In this document: positions 8,199 to 17,618 of the stretch, piece after piece
Layout: each line of letters begins with the position of its first letter
Position numbering within the stretch: the first letter of the stretch is position 1
Assembly: GCA_934633985.1 (NCBI GenBank)
Contig: CAKTYU010000014.1
Coordinates: forward strand, 1-36,922
Reading direction: 5' to 3'
Length of the DNA stretch: 36,922 bases
Origin: an uncultured Clostridia bacterium
GTDB taxonomy: Bacteria > Bacillota > Clostridia > Christensenellales > CAG-138
Notes under the pieces: model-generated
Databases searched by the model: none
Told to the model about the DNA's origin: nothing
What the model saw: only the letters and a program-made list of their open reading frames with translations
Made by a program: the position numbers and the translations under genes

Positions 8199-8603
8199 AT
8201 GCAGGATAACAGGGAACACCACCCAAAGGACACGACGGAAAAAAAGGCGGCGGGCGCACAGCACCACCACGCCGAGGGCGGCGAGACCATAGTTCACGAC
8301 CTGCCGGAGAGCCACAGGCGCAGCAAGACGCAGCATACCTTCCTTACGGTGCGAAACGTCTTTGTGGTGATAGCGGGAGGGCTTTTCGTGCTGTCCATGC
8401 TGCACATAGAGCCCATATACCACTACTGGAACATACTCAAGTTCGTGGCGTACATACTGGGCGCGGGGGCATACGGCGCGGAGATAATAGTGCTTACGGA
8501 CGGCTGGCGCAAGGACCCCGGCCTGAAGGAGATGCTCATGCCGTATATATTCGGTGTGCTGTACGTGCTGTTGGGCTTCAGCTACCTGCTGGGGACGCAT
8601 TAA
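8199..8603 (+). CDS. Small membrane protein of unknown function, three helices
   Basis: This protein has 134 residues. The first 50 are hydrophilic and histidine-rich (HHH near residue 22). Three hydrophobic segments follow, at about 53-71, 79-101 and 113-132, with a short charged loop DGWRKDPGLK before the last. ATG 8199 is preceded by CGGAGGAAAG. I do not recognise the family. It is a single-gene unit with its own promoter and terminator. Confidence 0.8.
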   Translation: MQDNREHHPKDTTEKKAAGAQHHHAEGGETIVHDLPESHRRSKTQHTFLTVRNVFVVIAGGLFVLSMLHIEPIYHYWNILKFVAYILGAGAYGAEIIVLTDGWRKDPGLKEMLMPYIFGVLYVLLGFSYLLGTH

Positions 8604-8609
8604 AAAAAC

Positions 8610-8645
8610 GCGCCTGTCCGCTTATGGAGCGGGCAGGCGCTTTTA
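8610..8645 (+). terminator. Intrinsic terminator
   Basis: GCGCCTGTCCGCT pairs with AGCGGGCAGGCGC (one G-U) and is followed by TTTTATT. It lies seven bases after the stop of the membrane protein gene. Confidence 0.88.
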
Positions 8646-8696
8646 TTGTGCAAAAAAAAACGGTGAAACGGCGCCTTGCCGTTCCACCGAGGATCG

Positions 8697-8894
8697 TTAT
8701 GCTTCAAGGAACTGATTTATGCTGTCCACCAGAGCGTCGCAGTCTATGCCGTGTACGGCGCAGGCCTGCTCCAGGGTCTCCCCGTGGGCCATTATGCAGC
8801 CCAGGCAGTGCATGCCCGCCTCCATGAGCAGGTCGGCAACGCCGACGTTGACGTGCAGTATCTCTTCGATGGTCATATCCTTGTTAATAGACAT
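8697..8894 (-). CDS. DUF1858 small redox-type protein
   Basis: This 65-residue protein matches the DUF1858 pattern: MTIEEILHVNVGVADLLMEAGMHCLGC, with a CxxC pair, then GETLEQACAVHGID. Such proteins are predicted redox-disulfide proteins, sometimes linked to hybrid-cluster proteins; no such partner is here. ATG 8894 has AAGGAGA about 7 bases upstream; an earlier in-frame start eight codons up would place the ribosome site inside the gene. It converges with the membrane-protein gene. Confidence 0.85.
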   Translation of the reverse strand: MSINKDMTIEEILHVNVGVADLLMEAGMHCLGCIMAHGETLEQACAVHGIDCDALVDSINQFLEA

Positions 8895-9076
8895 AAGCGC
8901 TTCTCCTTTGTACGGCAATTTCCTATATTATACCACGGGCGGCGGAATAACAAAACAGCCTTTTGACCGTAAACCATGCAAAACGGCCAAATTGCCCTAT
9001 CAGATTTTTATATATACAGCCGGCGAGGTTTTGGTGTAGAATATAAATAATACTATGCAAGAGGCGTAAGGAGAAT

Positions 9077-10990
9077 ATGCGGGATAAGATAAACGATGCG
9101 GACCTTTACCTCTGGGGCGAGGGCACGAACTCATACGCATACCTCACCTTCGGCTGCCACAGGGCGGAGCACGGGGGCTACGAGGTATACCGTTTTGCGG
9201 TATGGGCGCCGAACGCGGCGTCCGTGAGCGTGGTGGGCAGCTTTAACGGCTGGAACATAGACGCCGACCCCATGCACCCGATAGATGAAACCGGGGTGTG
9301 GGAGGCCTTCATAGGCATAGCCCACCCGGGCGACACATACAAATACGCCATAGAGACCCGCGAGGGCGATATCATATACAAGGCGGATCCCTTCGCCTTC
9401 TATACCCAAAAGCGCCCCAACACGGCCTCTGTGATATGGGATCTGGAGGACGGCTACCTCTGGGGCGACGAGGCATACATGGAGGCCCGCCGGGGGGAGG
9501 ACAGCCACGCGCTCCCCATGAATATATACGAGGCGCACCTGGGCTCGTGGGTGGAGGGGCTGGACTTTCCGGCGCTTTCCCGCCGGCTGGTGGGCTATGT
9601 TAAGGAGATGGGCTACACCCACATTGAGCTGCTGCCGGTCTCCGAGTACCCGCTGGACGATAGCTGGGGCTATCAGGTGACGGGGTATTACTCCATCACC
9701 TCCCGCTACGGCGACCCCTCGCAGTTCAAGGAATTTGTGGACCAGTGCCATCAGGCGGGGCTGGGCGTGATAGTGGACTGGGTGCCTACCCACTTCTGCC
9801 GGGACGAGCAGGGCCTGCGGCTGTTTGACGGGACGCCGCTGTACGAGCATCCCGACCCCCGAAGGAGCGAGCAGCCCCAATGGGGGACTACACTGTTCAA
9901 CTTCGAAAAGAACGAGGTGCGGAGCTTCCTCATATCCAATGCCGTTTTTTTGATGAAGGAATACCACGTTGACGGCATCAGGGCGGACGCTGTGAGCTGT
10001 ATGCTCTACCTGGACTACGGCAAGAAGGACGGGGAATGGCTGCCCAACCGCTACGGCGGCAGGGAGAACATTGGGGCGATAGACTTTTTGCGCCAGCTTT
10101 CGGATACGGTGCGGAGGGAGTGCCCCGGGGCGCTCCTGGTGGCGGAGGAGAGCACCGCTTTCCCCGGCATGACCGCCCCCACCTCAAAGGGCGGGCTGGG
10201 CTTCGACTATAAATGGAACATGGGCTGGATGAACGACGTGCTGGACTATATGTCCATGGACAGCTACTTTCGGAGCTATCACCACGACGAGGTGACCTTC
10301 TCCATGTGCTACGCCTTCTCCGAGCATTACATACTGCCGCTTTCCCACGACGAGGTGGTACACGGCAAAAAGTCCCTCATAGGGCGCATGCCGGGGGAAT
10401 ACGCCGATAAGTTCAGCCAGACGCGGCTGCTGCTCATGTACCAGATGGCCCACCCCGGGAAGAAGCTCACCTTCATGGGCACGGAGCTCGCCCAGTTTAT
10501 AGAGTGGAACTTCCGCCAGTCGCTGGACTGGCTGCTGCTGGATTACCCCGCCCACGAGGCCATGCAGCAATTCGTGCGGGAGCTGAACCTCTTCTATGCG
10601 GATACCCCCGCGCTTTATCAGCTCGACGATAGCTGGGACGGCTTTGAATGGATATCCGTGGACGACAGGGAGCACAGCGTGCTGGCCTTCCTGAGAAAGG
10701 ACGCGGAGGGGCGCAAGCTGTTGTGCCTGTTCAACTTCACCCCCGTGGAGCATTACCCCTACCGGGTGAGGATGCCCTTCCCGGCGACGCTGGACCAGGC
10801 CATATCCAACGTGGATATGCGCGACATAAAGGGCATAGAGACCGAGCGGCTGAAGGGCGGCGGCTACTGCGCGGACATAATGCTCTCGCCATACGAGGCG
10901 GTGTATTACTACGTGAACGAGACAGAGCCGGAGCCGGAGGAGCAGCCGGAGGAAAAGCCGGCAAAACAGACGAAGAAACAGACGAAATAA
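9077..10990 (+). CDS. glgB: 1,4-alpha-glucan branching enzyme GlgB
   Basis: This enzyme introduces alpha-1,6 branches into glycogen. It has 637 residues. The N-terminal CBM48 domain (FAVWAPNAASVSVVGSFNGWN) is followed by the GH13 barrel. The predicted nucleophile is Asp304 (DGIRADAVSCMLYLDY), the acid/base lies in LVAEEST (357/358) and the third acid is Asp425 in LPLSHDEVVHGKKS. The signature TFMGTELAQFIEWNF is present. ATG 9077 follows AAGGAGA. The last 25 residues form a charged low-complexity tail (EPEPEEQPEEKPAKQ) not needed for catalysis in the family. It is the first gene of the glycogen cluster, and a hairpin separates it from glgC. Confidence 0.97.
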   Translation: MRDKINDADLYLWGEGTNSYAYLTFGCHRAEHGGYEVYRFAVWAPNAASVSVVGSFNGWNIDADPMHPIDETGVWEAFIGIAHPGDTYKYAIETREGDIIYKADPFAFYTQKRPNTASVIWDLEDGYLWGDEAYMEARRGEDSHALPMNIYEAHLGSWVEGLDFPALSRRLVGYVKEMGYTHIELLPVSEYPLDDSWGYQVTGYYSITSRYGDPSQFKEFVDQCHQAGLGVIVDWVPTHFCRDEQGLRLFDGTPLYEHPDPRRSEQPQWGTTLFNFEKNEVRSFLISNAVFLMKEYHVDGIRADAVSCMLYLDYGKKDGEWLPNRYGGRENIGAIDFLRQLSDTVRRECPGALLVAEESTAFPGMTAPTSKGGLGFDYKWNMGWMNDVLDYMSMDSYFRSYHHDEVTFSMCYAFSEHYILPLSHDEVVHGKKSLIGRMPGEYADKFSQTRLLLMYQMAHPGKKLTFMGTELAQFIEWNFRQSLDWLLLDYPAHEAMQQFVRELNLFYADTPALYQLDDSWDGFEWISVDDREHSVLAFLRKDAEGRKLLCLFNFTPVEHYPYRVRMPFPATLDQAISNVDMRDIKGIETERLKGGGYCADIMLSPYEAVYYYVNETEPEPEEQPEEKPAKQTKKQTK

Positions 10991-11021
10991 CACCTTTCTT
11001 TACCCGATCACGAAGCCTTTT

Positions 11022-11045
11022 CCCGCCCCCCTTTGCAGGGGCGGG
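11022..11045 (+). other. GC-rich hairpin between glgB and glgC
   Basis: CCCGCCCC pairs with GGGGCGGG around a seven-base loop, with no T tract after it. It may partly separate glgB expression from glgCDA or protect mRNA ends. Confidence 0.5.
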
Positions 11046-11126
11046 GCGATATCATAGATAACACTGACGAAAGAGCCCTTTCCTTTGCTGAACACAATTC
11101 CACACGGATGTACGAGGAGGTCTTAT

Positions 11127-12347
11127 ATGGTAAGAAAAAAGGTAGTCGCCATGCTTCTGGCCGGCGGGCAGGGGAGCAGGCTGAGCGTGCTCACTAACCG
11201 CATGGCAAAGCCCGCCGTGCCGTTTGGAGGGAAGTACAGGATAATCGACTTTCCCCTCTCCAACTGCGTAAATTCCGGCATAGATACCGTGGGAGTGCTG
11301 ACCCAGTACGAGCCGCTGGAGCTCAACGCCTACATAGGCACGGGCCAGGCCTGGGATCTTGACCGCAACTCCGGCGGCGTGTTCGTGCTGCCGCCCTATC
11401 AGTCCAGCCACAGCGGAAGGTGGTATTCCGGCACCGCAAACGCCATATTCCAGAACCTCGCCTTCATAGAGAGATACGATCCGGAATATGTGCTGATACT
11501 GTCGGGCGACCATATATACAAGATGGACTATGCGCTGATGCTGGATTACCACATCGGCAAGGGGGCGGACCTCACCGTGGCCGTCCGCACCGTGCCCATG
11601 GCGGAGGCACACCGCTTCGGCATAATGAACACGGACGAGGAGGGGCGCATAGTGGAGTTCGAGGAAAAGCCCAAGCACCCCAGGAGCAACAAGGCCTCCA
11701 TGGGAATATACATATTCTCGTGGCCGGTGCTTAAAAAATACCTGACGCTGGACGAGCAGGACAAGAGCTCCCAAAACGACTTCGGCAAGAACGTCATACC
11801 CGCCATACTTAACGGCGGCCTCAAGGCCTTCGCTTACAGCTTTGACGCCTACTGGAAGGACGTGGGCACGGTGCAGAGCCTGTGGGAGGCCAACATGGAC
11901 CTTATCTCCGACGAGCCGCCCATAGAGCTCGACGACCCGGACTGGAGGATATACAGCAAGTCGCTCTGTATGCCGCCACACTGCGTGGGCGGAAGGGCCG
12001 CCATAAGGCGCTCCAGCATAACCGAGGGCTGCAACATATACGGCACGGTGGAGCACAGCGTGATATTCGCCGGAGTGGACGTGGAGGAGGGCGCGGAGGT
12101 ATTGGATTCCGTGGTTATGCCGGGCGCAGTCATAAAGAGCGGCGCAAGGGTACACCGGGCCATAATCGGCGAGAACTCCATAGTGGGAGAGGATTCCTTC
12201 GTGGGGGCCGAGAGAAGGCCGGAGGACGGGGAATACAACACCTCACTCACGGACGACATAACCCTCATAGCCAACGATACCCACATAGAGGCGGGCAGGA
12301 GAGTCCCCGTGGGCATGATAGTCAACGCCACAAGGAAGGAGGGCTGA
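11127..12347 (+). CDS. glgC: Glucose-1-phosphate adenylyltransferase GlgC
   Basis: This enzyme makes ADP-glucose from glucose-1-phosphate and ATP, the committed step of glycogen synthesis. It has 406 residues. The nucleotide-binding motif is LLAGGQGSRLSVLT, followed by KPAVPFGGKYRIIDFPLSNC, the GTANAIFQN motif, the substrate-site VEFEEKPKHP and a C-terminal left-handed beta-helix built from hexapeptide repeats. ATG 11127 is chosen because GAGGAGG lies 6 bases upstream; fourteen upstream codons precede the conserved region. glgD begins four bases after its stop. Confidence 0.97.
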   Translation: MVRKKVVAMLLAGGQGSRLSVLTNRMAKPAVPFGGKYRIIDFPLSNCVNSGIDTVGVLTQYEPLELNAYIGTGQAWDLDRNSGGVFVLPPYQSSHSGRWYSGTANAIFQNLAFIERYDPEYVLILSGDHIYKMDYALMLDYHIGKGADLTVAVRTVPMAEAHRFGIMNTDEEGRIVEFEEKPKHPRSNKASMGIYIFSWPVLKKYLTLDEQDKSSQNDFGKNVIPAILNGGLKAFAYSFDAYWKDVGTVQSLWEANMDLISDEPPIELDDPDWRIYSKSLCMPPHCVGGRAAIRRSSITEGCNIYGTVEHSVIFAGVDVEEGAEVLDSVVMPGAVIKSGARVHRAIIGENSIVGEDSFVGAERRPEDGEYNTSLTDDITLIANDTHIEAGRRVPVGMIVNATRKEG

Positions 12348-12351
12348 TCTC

Positions 12352-13479
12352 ATGGGAAACAACGACGTATTCGGCCTGATATACACAGGCGAATCCAGTA
12401 TGCAGCTTCGCGACCTGACCTATTCGCGCTCCGTCGCCGCGGTGCCCTTCGCGGGGAGATACCGCTGCATAGACTTCATACTGAGCGACCTTGTGAACAC
12501 GGGCATTTCCAACGTAGGGGTGATCGCCCAGAAGAACTACCACTCGCTGATGGATCATCTGGGCTCCGGCAAGGAATGGGAGCTTCACAGGAAGCGGGAC
12601 GGCCTTTTCATACTCCCCCCCTTCGTAACGCGGGACAACACCGGCATATACCGCGGCACCATAGACGCATACCATTCCGTGATGGGATACATACGGCGCA
12701 GCTCCCAGAAGTACGTGATAATCTCCGGCAGCCATACCGTATTCAACACCACCTTTAACGACATGATAGCCCAGCACATACGCACCGGCGCTGATATAAC
12801 CCTTATGTACAACGAGGTGGGCGTACACCACCCGGACGACCAGTTCAACGAGCTCCGCTTCAACCTCGCGGAGGACGGCAGGGTGAAGGGCATACAGCTA
12901 AACCCCAACCACCCCTCTACCCCCCATTCCTCCTGCGACGTGGCGATGATGGAAAAGACCACCTTTGAATACCTCATCGAGGACGCCTTCAGCAGGGGCG
13001 AAACTGACTTCCTCAGGGACGTGCTGCTGCGCAAGGTAGACGAGCTCAAAATGTACGGCTGGAGATACGACGGCTATGTGGGCTGCATAAGCTCGCTGCC
13101 CGGCTATTTCAAGCACAACATAAACGTGCTGAAGAGCGAGGTCAGGAGGGATCTTTTCAACCCTGAGCATCCCATATACACCAAGGTAAAGGACGAGGTG
13201 CCCGCCCGCTACAAGGGGGACTCCAAGGCCCGCAACTGCCTCGTGGCGGACGGCTGCGTGATAGAGGGCGAGGTGGAAAACTCCGTGCTTTTCCGCGGCG
13301 TACACGTGGGCAAGGGGGCAAAGATCAGGAACAGCGTGGTGCTCCAGGCATGCAGCATACAGGAGGACTGCGAGCTTTCCTATGTGATACTCGACAAGGG
13401 CTGTACGGTCCGGCAGGGACGCCGCCTTGCGGGCTACGACAGCTTCCCCATAATAATAAGAAAGGGCAGTACGGTTTAA
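12352..13479 (+). CDS. glgD: GlgD, GlgC-like subunit of ADP-glucose pyrophosphorylase
   Basis: This 375-residue paralogue of GlgC is found next to GlgC in Firmicutes, where it modulates the GlgC/GlgD enzyme. It keeps the overall nucleotidyltransferase plus beta-helix layout, but the glycine-rich NTP loop is replaced (GLIYTGESSMQLRDLTYSRS versus LAGGQGSRL). This fits a mainly regulatory subunit. The ATG at 12352 follows AAGGAGGG. It abuts glgA with no gap. Confidence 0.95.
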   Translation: MGNNDVFGLIYTGESSMQLRDLTYSRSVAAVPFAGRYRCIDFILSDLVNTGISNVGVIAQKNYHSLMDHLGSGKEWELHRKRDGLFILPPFVTRDNTGIYRGTIDAYHSVMGYIRRSSQKYVIISGSHTVFNTTFNDMIAQHIRTGADITLMYNEVGVHHPDDQFNELRFNLAEDGRVKGIQLNPNHPSTPHSSCDVAMMEKTTFEYLIEDAFSRGETDFLRDVLLRKVDELKMYGWRYDGYVGCISSLPGYFKHNINVLKSEVRRDLFNPEHPIYTKVKDEVPARYKGDSKARNCLVADGCVIEGEVENSVLFRGVHVGKGAKIRNSVVLQACSIQEDCELSYVILDKGCTVRQGRRLAGYDSFPIIIRKGSTV

Positions 13480-15147
13480 ATGCCAAGGAAGAACAACACC
13501 GCCGCAAGGCAGGAGGGAAAAGTGACTAAGCAGGCAAAGGAAGCGAAGGAAGAAATAAAGGAAATAAAGAAGGAAGCAAAGGAAGAGGCTAAGGAAGCGG
13601 CCGTGGAAATAAAGGAGGAAGCAAAGGAAGCGCCGGCGCAGGAGCCGGCCGAGGCAAAAGAGGAGCCGGAGGAGATACCGGAGATACCGGAGGAGCCAAA
13701 GCTCCCGCCGCGCCGGGTGCTCTTCTTAGCGTCGGAGTGCGTGCCCTTCGTAAAGACCGGCGGCCTTGCGGACGTAATAGGCGCGCTGCCCAAGGAGCTT
13801 AAAAGGCAGGGGGCGGACGTGCGGGTGATGATACCCCTCTATTCCGCCATAGACCAGAGATACCGGCAGCAGATGGCGCGGATATGCGAGTTTTACGTGC
13901 CGATGGGCTGGCGCAGCCAGTATTGCGGCGTGCTGTCCATGGAGTATCAGGGAGTGACGGTGTACTTCATAGACAACGAATACTACTTCGGCAGGGGCTA
14001 CATATACGGCCAGAGCAACAGCGACGAGGGGGAGCGCTTTGCCTTCTTCTCAAAGGCCGCGCTGGAGGCCATGCCCCATATAGGCTTTTTCCCGGAGGTG
14101 CTGCACGCCCACGACTGGCAGGCGGCAATGAGCATAGCCCTGCTGCGCATGCAGTACGGCAAGAGCCCGGATTACCGCCGCATACGCACGGTGTACACCA
14201 TACACAACCTGAAGTATCAGGGGGTGTTCAACTGGCCCTTTATGGATGAGCTGTTATCCATAGGCCCGGAGCACTTCACCGGGGAGAGCCTCGAATACTA
14301 CGGGGATATAAACTTCACCAAGGGGGCGCTGGTGTATGCGGACGCCATAACCACCGTGAGCCCCACATACGCCGGGGAGATACAGACGCCGGAATACGGC
14401 GAAACGCTGGACGGGGTGCTGCGCTGGCGCAGCAGGGACATAAGCGGCATAATGAACGGCATAGACGAAGCCCTGTTCGACCCCGCCACGGACAAGGCCA
14501 TATACGCCAATTACTCCATAGACGACATGAGCGGCAAGGCAAAGTGCAAGGATTCCATAAGGACCGAGTTCTGGCTGGATAAGGACGCCTCGCCCATAAT
14601 CGGCATGGTGACGCGCTTTACCGACCAGAAGGGGCTGGATCTGGTGGAATACGCCATATCCGCCCTCATGGAAAAGGGGGTGCAGCTCGCCGTCTTAGGC
14701 AGCGGGGACGCGCGCTATGAGCACCTGTTCTCCTGGGCGAGCTGGCGCTACGGCGGCAGGATAGCCGCCAGGTACAGCCACGACACCGCCCTTGCCAACC
14801 GCATATACGCGGGCGCGGATATGTTCCTCATGCCCTCGAGGTTTGAGCCCTGCGGCTTGTCCCAGCTCATCGCCCTACGCTACGGCACCCTTCCCATAGT
14901 GAGGGAGACCGGCGGCTTGAAGGACAGCATAGCCCCCTATAATAAATTCACGGGGGAGGGGCTGGGCTTCACCTTCCGGCAGTATAACCACATAGATATG
15001 CTGGGGGCCGTGGACAGGGCCATAGAGGCCTACCGGCAGCCCAAGGTGTGGCAGGGCCTCGTTAAAAACGCCATGAGCGCCCACTTCACATGGGAAAAGT
15101 CCGCGGGCGAGTACATGGAGCTCTACCGGCGGCTGAGCGAAAGATAA
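13480..15147 (+). CDS. glgA: Glycogen synthase GlgA with a Lys/Glu-rich N-terminal extension
   Basis: This GT5 enzyme transfers glucose from ADP-glucose to glycogen. The catalytic protein starts at about residue 77 (RRVLFLASECVPFVKTGGLADVIGALP, with the KTGGL substrate motif) and includes HAHDWQAAM and the C-terminal EPCGLSQLIALRYGTLPIVRETGGL. The first 75 or so residues are almost only K, E, A and P in a helical repeat, which is not part of the usual family of about 475 residues. Two starts are possible: ATG 13480, touching the glgD stop but with a poor ribosome site, or GTG 13522, preceded by AGGAGGG. The extension exists with either. An intrinsic terminator follows. Confidence 0.95.
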   Translation: MPRKNNTAARQEGKVTKQAKEAKEEIKEIKKEAKEEAKEAAVEIKEEAKEAPAQEPAEAKEEPEEIPEIPEEPKLPPRRVLFLASECVPFVKTGGLADVIGALPKELKRQGADVRVMIPLYSAIDQRYRQQMARICEFYVPMGWRSQYCGVLSMEYQGVTVYFIDNEYYFGRGYIYGQSNSDEGERFAFFSKAALEAMPHIGFFPEVLHAHDWQAAMSIALLRMQYGKSPDYRRIRTVYTIHNLKYQGVFNWPFMDELLSIGPEHFTGESLEYYGDINFTKGALVYADAITTVSPTYAGEIQTPEYGETLDGVLRWRSRDISGIMNGIDEALFDPATDKAIYANYSIDDMSGKAKCKDSIRTEFWLDKDASPIIGMVTRFTDQKGLDLVEYAISALMEKGVQLAVLGSGDARYEHLFSWASWRYGGRIAARYSHDTALANRIYAGADMFLMPSRFEPCGLSQLIALRYGTLPIVRETGGLKDSIAPYNKFTGEGLGFTFRQYNHIDMLGAVDRAIEAYRQPKVWQGLVKNAMSAHFTWEKSAGEYMELYRRLSER

Positions 15148-15168
15148 AAGGAACAGCCGAGCATACCC

Positions 15169-15193
15169 AAGGCCCCTTAAGGGGGCCTTTTTT
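15169..15193 (+). terminator. Terminator of the glycogen operon
   Basis: AAGGCCCC pairs with GGGGCCTT around a five-base loop, followed by TTTTTT. It lies 21 bases after glgA. Confidence 0.9.
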
Positions 15194-15304
15194 AGGGCCG
15201 CCGCCTCCCGCTGCATATCGTGCATACAGGGCAAAAAAATGTGACAATGTTGCAAAGTGCGATACTAAAGAAATATTTTGTGCTAAAATTCTGATTATAA
15301 CGTT

Positions 15305-17107
15305 ATGATGAGATTTGACCAGCGATACGAAAAGTATAAGACCCCCTTCGGCGCGGTGGAAAAGGGCCGCACGGTGCGCTTCTTCATGGAGACCGACAGG
15401 GAGGACAGCAATATAACGCTCAGGCTCTGGGCGGAGGGACGGGAGGAGCTTATCCCGCCCGTCCGGTGCGAGGGCGGCGTCAGCTTTACCTATACGCCGG
15501 AGCGCAGCGGGATAGTATGGTATTACTTCCTGATAGACGGGCCGGAGGGCAGGCGCTATTACAGCGGCCTTGAGGGCGAGGGGCGCATATACGCGCAGCA
15601 GCCGGATTCCTACCAGCTGACGGTATACGACCCCTACGAAACGCCGGAATGGTTTAAGGGCGCCATAGTCTACCAGATATTCCCGGACAGGTTCAAAAGG
15701 GCCGGGGAGGTGCTGGGCGTCGAGGAGCATACGCGGCTCTTCGGCGCGCCCCGCATACACCATAGCTGGAGCGACGGGCCGGACTACCTGCCCGTAAACG
15801 GCCAAAGGCACTATGTTCCCGAGGACTTCTTCGGCGGCGACCTGTACGGGATAAAGGAAAAGCTCCCTTATTTAAAATCCCTCGGGGTGGGGTGCATATA
15901 CCTGAACCCCATATTCCTCTCCTCCACCAACCACCGCTACAACACGGCGGACTACATGACGGTGGACCCCATGCTGGGCGGGGACGGCGCCTTGGCGGAG
16001 CTTGCCTCGGCGGCAAGGGAGCAGGGCATACGGCTCATGCTGGACGGGGTGTTTTCCCACACGGGCAGCGAGAGCGTGTACTTCAAGGCGGCCCAAGGCG
16101 ACCCGGCCTCCCCCTACCGCCAGTGGTACGACTTTACCGACTACCCCGATAAATACCAGTGCTGGTGGGGCTTTAAGACGCTGCCGGAGGTGAAGGAGCT
16201 CACCCCCTCGTATATGGAATTTATAGGCGGCGTGCTGGAAAAATACGCCAGGATGGGTATAACCTCATGGCGGCTGGACGTGGCGGACGAGCTGCCGGAC
16301 GGCTTTATAGAGTTCCTGCGGAAAAGGCTAAAGGGCATAGACCCGGAGGGGGTGCTGCTGGGCGAGGTGTGGGAGGAGGCCACCAACAAGCAGGGCATGG
16401 ACGGCAGGCGGAAATACGTGGACGGGCACGAGCTGGACAGCGTGATGGATTACCCCTTCCGCAGGCTGATGATGGACTTCTTTTTAGGGAATATAGACGG
16501 GCAGGGGCTTGCAAACGGCCTTCTGCTCCTTATGGAGAACTACCCGCCGCAGTTTTACGATAGCCTATTGAACCTCATGGGCAGCCACGACGTGGTCAGG
16601 GCCATAACCGCCCTTTCCGGCGCGCCGGAAAGGGACTCCCTCACCCGGGAGCAGCAGGCGGCCTATTCCCCCGGGCCGGAGCGGCTTGAGGCGGGCAAAA
16701 GGCGCTTTATGGCCGCTGCTGCGGCGCAGTACATGATGCCGGGGGCCCCCTGCCTATACTACGGCGACGAGGCGGGGCTTACGGGCATGGCGGATCCCTT
16801 CAACCGGGGCACATACCCCTGGGGGCATGAGGACAAGGAGCTGGTGGAATATTTCCAAAAGCTGGGAGAGCTGCATAAATACGCCAAGGGCGGCTGCGCC
16901 CTGGCAGGGCGGGGCGACGTATTCGCCATATACCGCCCCGAGGCGATATGCATTGTAAGCAGGAGCGACGGGCCGGTGACGGCACGCTTTGAAAGCGGGG
17001 ACTTCTGCGGCAATATAGCCGCGGAGCTGGAAAACGGCCATATAGAAAGGGAGCTGCCCCCATACGGCGCGGCGATACTCATAAAAGGACAAGAGGAGCG
17101 GGCATAA
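15305..17107 (+). CDS. GH13 alpha-glycosidase (neopullulanase/cyclomaltodextrinase-like)
   Basis: This 600-residue protein has no signal peptide, so it is probably cytoplasmic, acting on maltodextrins or glycogen fragments. An N-terminal beta domain (residues 1-110) precedes AIVYQIFPDRF, the typical opening of the GH13 barrel. The predicted nucleophile is Asp325 (GITSWRLDVADE), the acid/base is Glu354 (LLGEVWEEA) and the third acid is Asp429 (MGSHDVVR). The end has APCLYYGDEAGLTG and a C-terminal beta domain. Placement right after glgBCDA suggests glycogen or maltodextrin turnover. The ATG-ATG start has no clear Shine-Dalgarno. The exact specificity cannot be read. Confidence 0.92.
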   Translation: MMRFDQRYEKYKTPFGAVEKGRTVRFFMETDREDSNITLRLWAEGREELIPPVRCEGGVSFTYTPERSGIVWYYFLIDGPEGRRYYSGLEGEGRIYAQQPDSYQLTVYDPYETPEWFKGAIVYQIFPDRFKRAGEVLGVEEHTRLFGAPRIHHSWSDGPDYLPVNGQRHYVPEDFFGGDLYGIKEKLPYLKSLGVGCIYLNPIFLSSTNHRYNTADYMTVDPMLGGDGALAELASAAREQGIRLMLDGVFSHTGSESVYFKAAQGDPASPYRQWYDFTDYPDKYQCWWGFKTLPEVKELTPSYMEFIGGVLEKYARMGITSWRLDVADELPDGFIEFLRKRLKGIDPEGVLLGEVWEEATNKQGMDGRRKYVDGHELDSVMDYPFRRLMMDFFLGNIDGQGLANGLLLLMENYPPQFYDSLLNLMGSHDVVRAITALSGAPERDSLTREQQAAYSPGPERLEAGKRRFMAAAAAQYMMPGAPCLYYGDEAGLTGMADPFNRGTYPWGHEDKELVEYFQKLGELHKYAKGGCALAGRGDVFAIYRPEAICIVSRSDGPVTARFESGDFCGNIAAELENGHIERELPPYGAAILIKGQEERA

Positions 17108-17108
17108 T

Positions 17109-17534
17109 ATGTTCAACAGGTGGTTTCAGGGAAGATACGGCGCGGATCAGCTCAGCAGGACGCTGATAATCGCGGGCCTTGTAGTATCCGTGATATCCTG
17201 GTTTTTCGGCAGGGCGCCGGCGGGCGTGTATTACGCGCTGCGGGGCGTTACCATGGCGCTCCTCGCCTTTGCGCTCTTTAGGATGCTGAGCAGGAACTTT
17301 TACGCCCGCCAGCAGGAGCTTGCCCGGTATATGAAGCTGGAGCGCAGTGTGCGCAACTGGTGGCAGACGCTGCGCATACGCCGGCAGAACTTTGTAAACG
17401 TGCAGCGGGAAAAGAAAAAATACAAATACCTCACCTGCCCCCAGTGTATGCAGAGGCTGCGGGTGCCCAAGGGCAAGGGCCGGATAAGGGTCACCTGCTC
17501 CAAGTGCGGCAACAGGTTCGAGGCGAAGAGCTGA
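17109..17534 (+). CDS. Membrane protein with C-terminal zinc ribbon
   Basis: This protein has 141 residues. Two membrane helices lie at about 17-33 and 38-58, followed by a basic cytosolic stretch and a C-terminal zinc ribbon with CPQC (110/113) and CSKC (130/133). It begins two bases after the GH13 stop, with GAGGAG inside that gene's end, so the two are probably co-transcribed and coupled. Similar small zinc-ribbon proteins are common in Clostridia, but their function is not known to me. Confidence 0.85.
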   Translation: MFNRWFQGRYGADQLSRTLIIAGLVVSVISWFFGRAPAGVYYALRGVTMALLAFALFRMLSRNFYARQQELARYMKLERSVRNWWQTLRIRRQNFVNVQREKKKYKYLTCPQCMQRLRVPKGKGRIRVTCSKCGNRFEAKS

Positions 17535-17618
17535 GGGCGGCCTGTCACATTCTGCCTGAATAGCGCCCCCGTGCGGGCGGCAAACTAAGGCTGAATAATG
17601 AACGGGAGGTGCTTGGCA

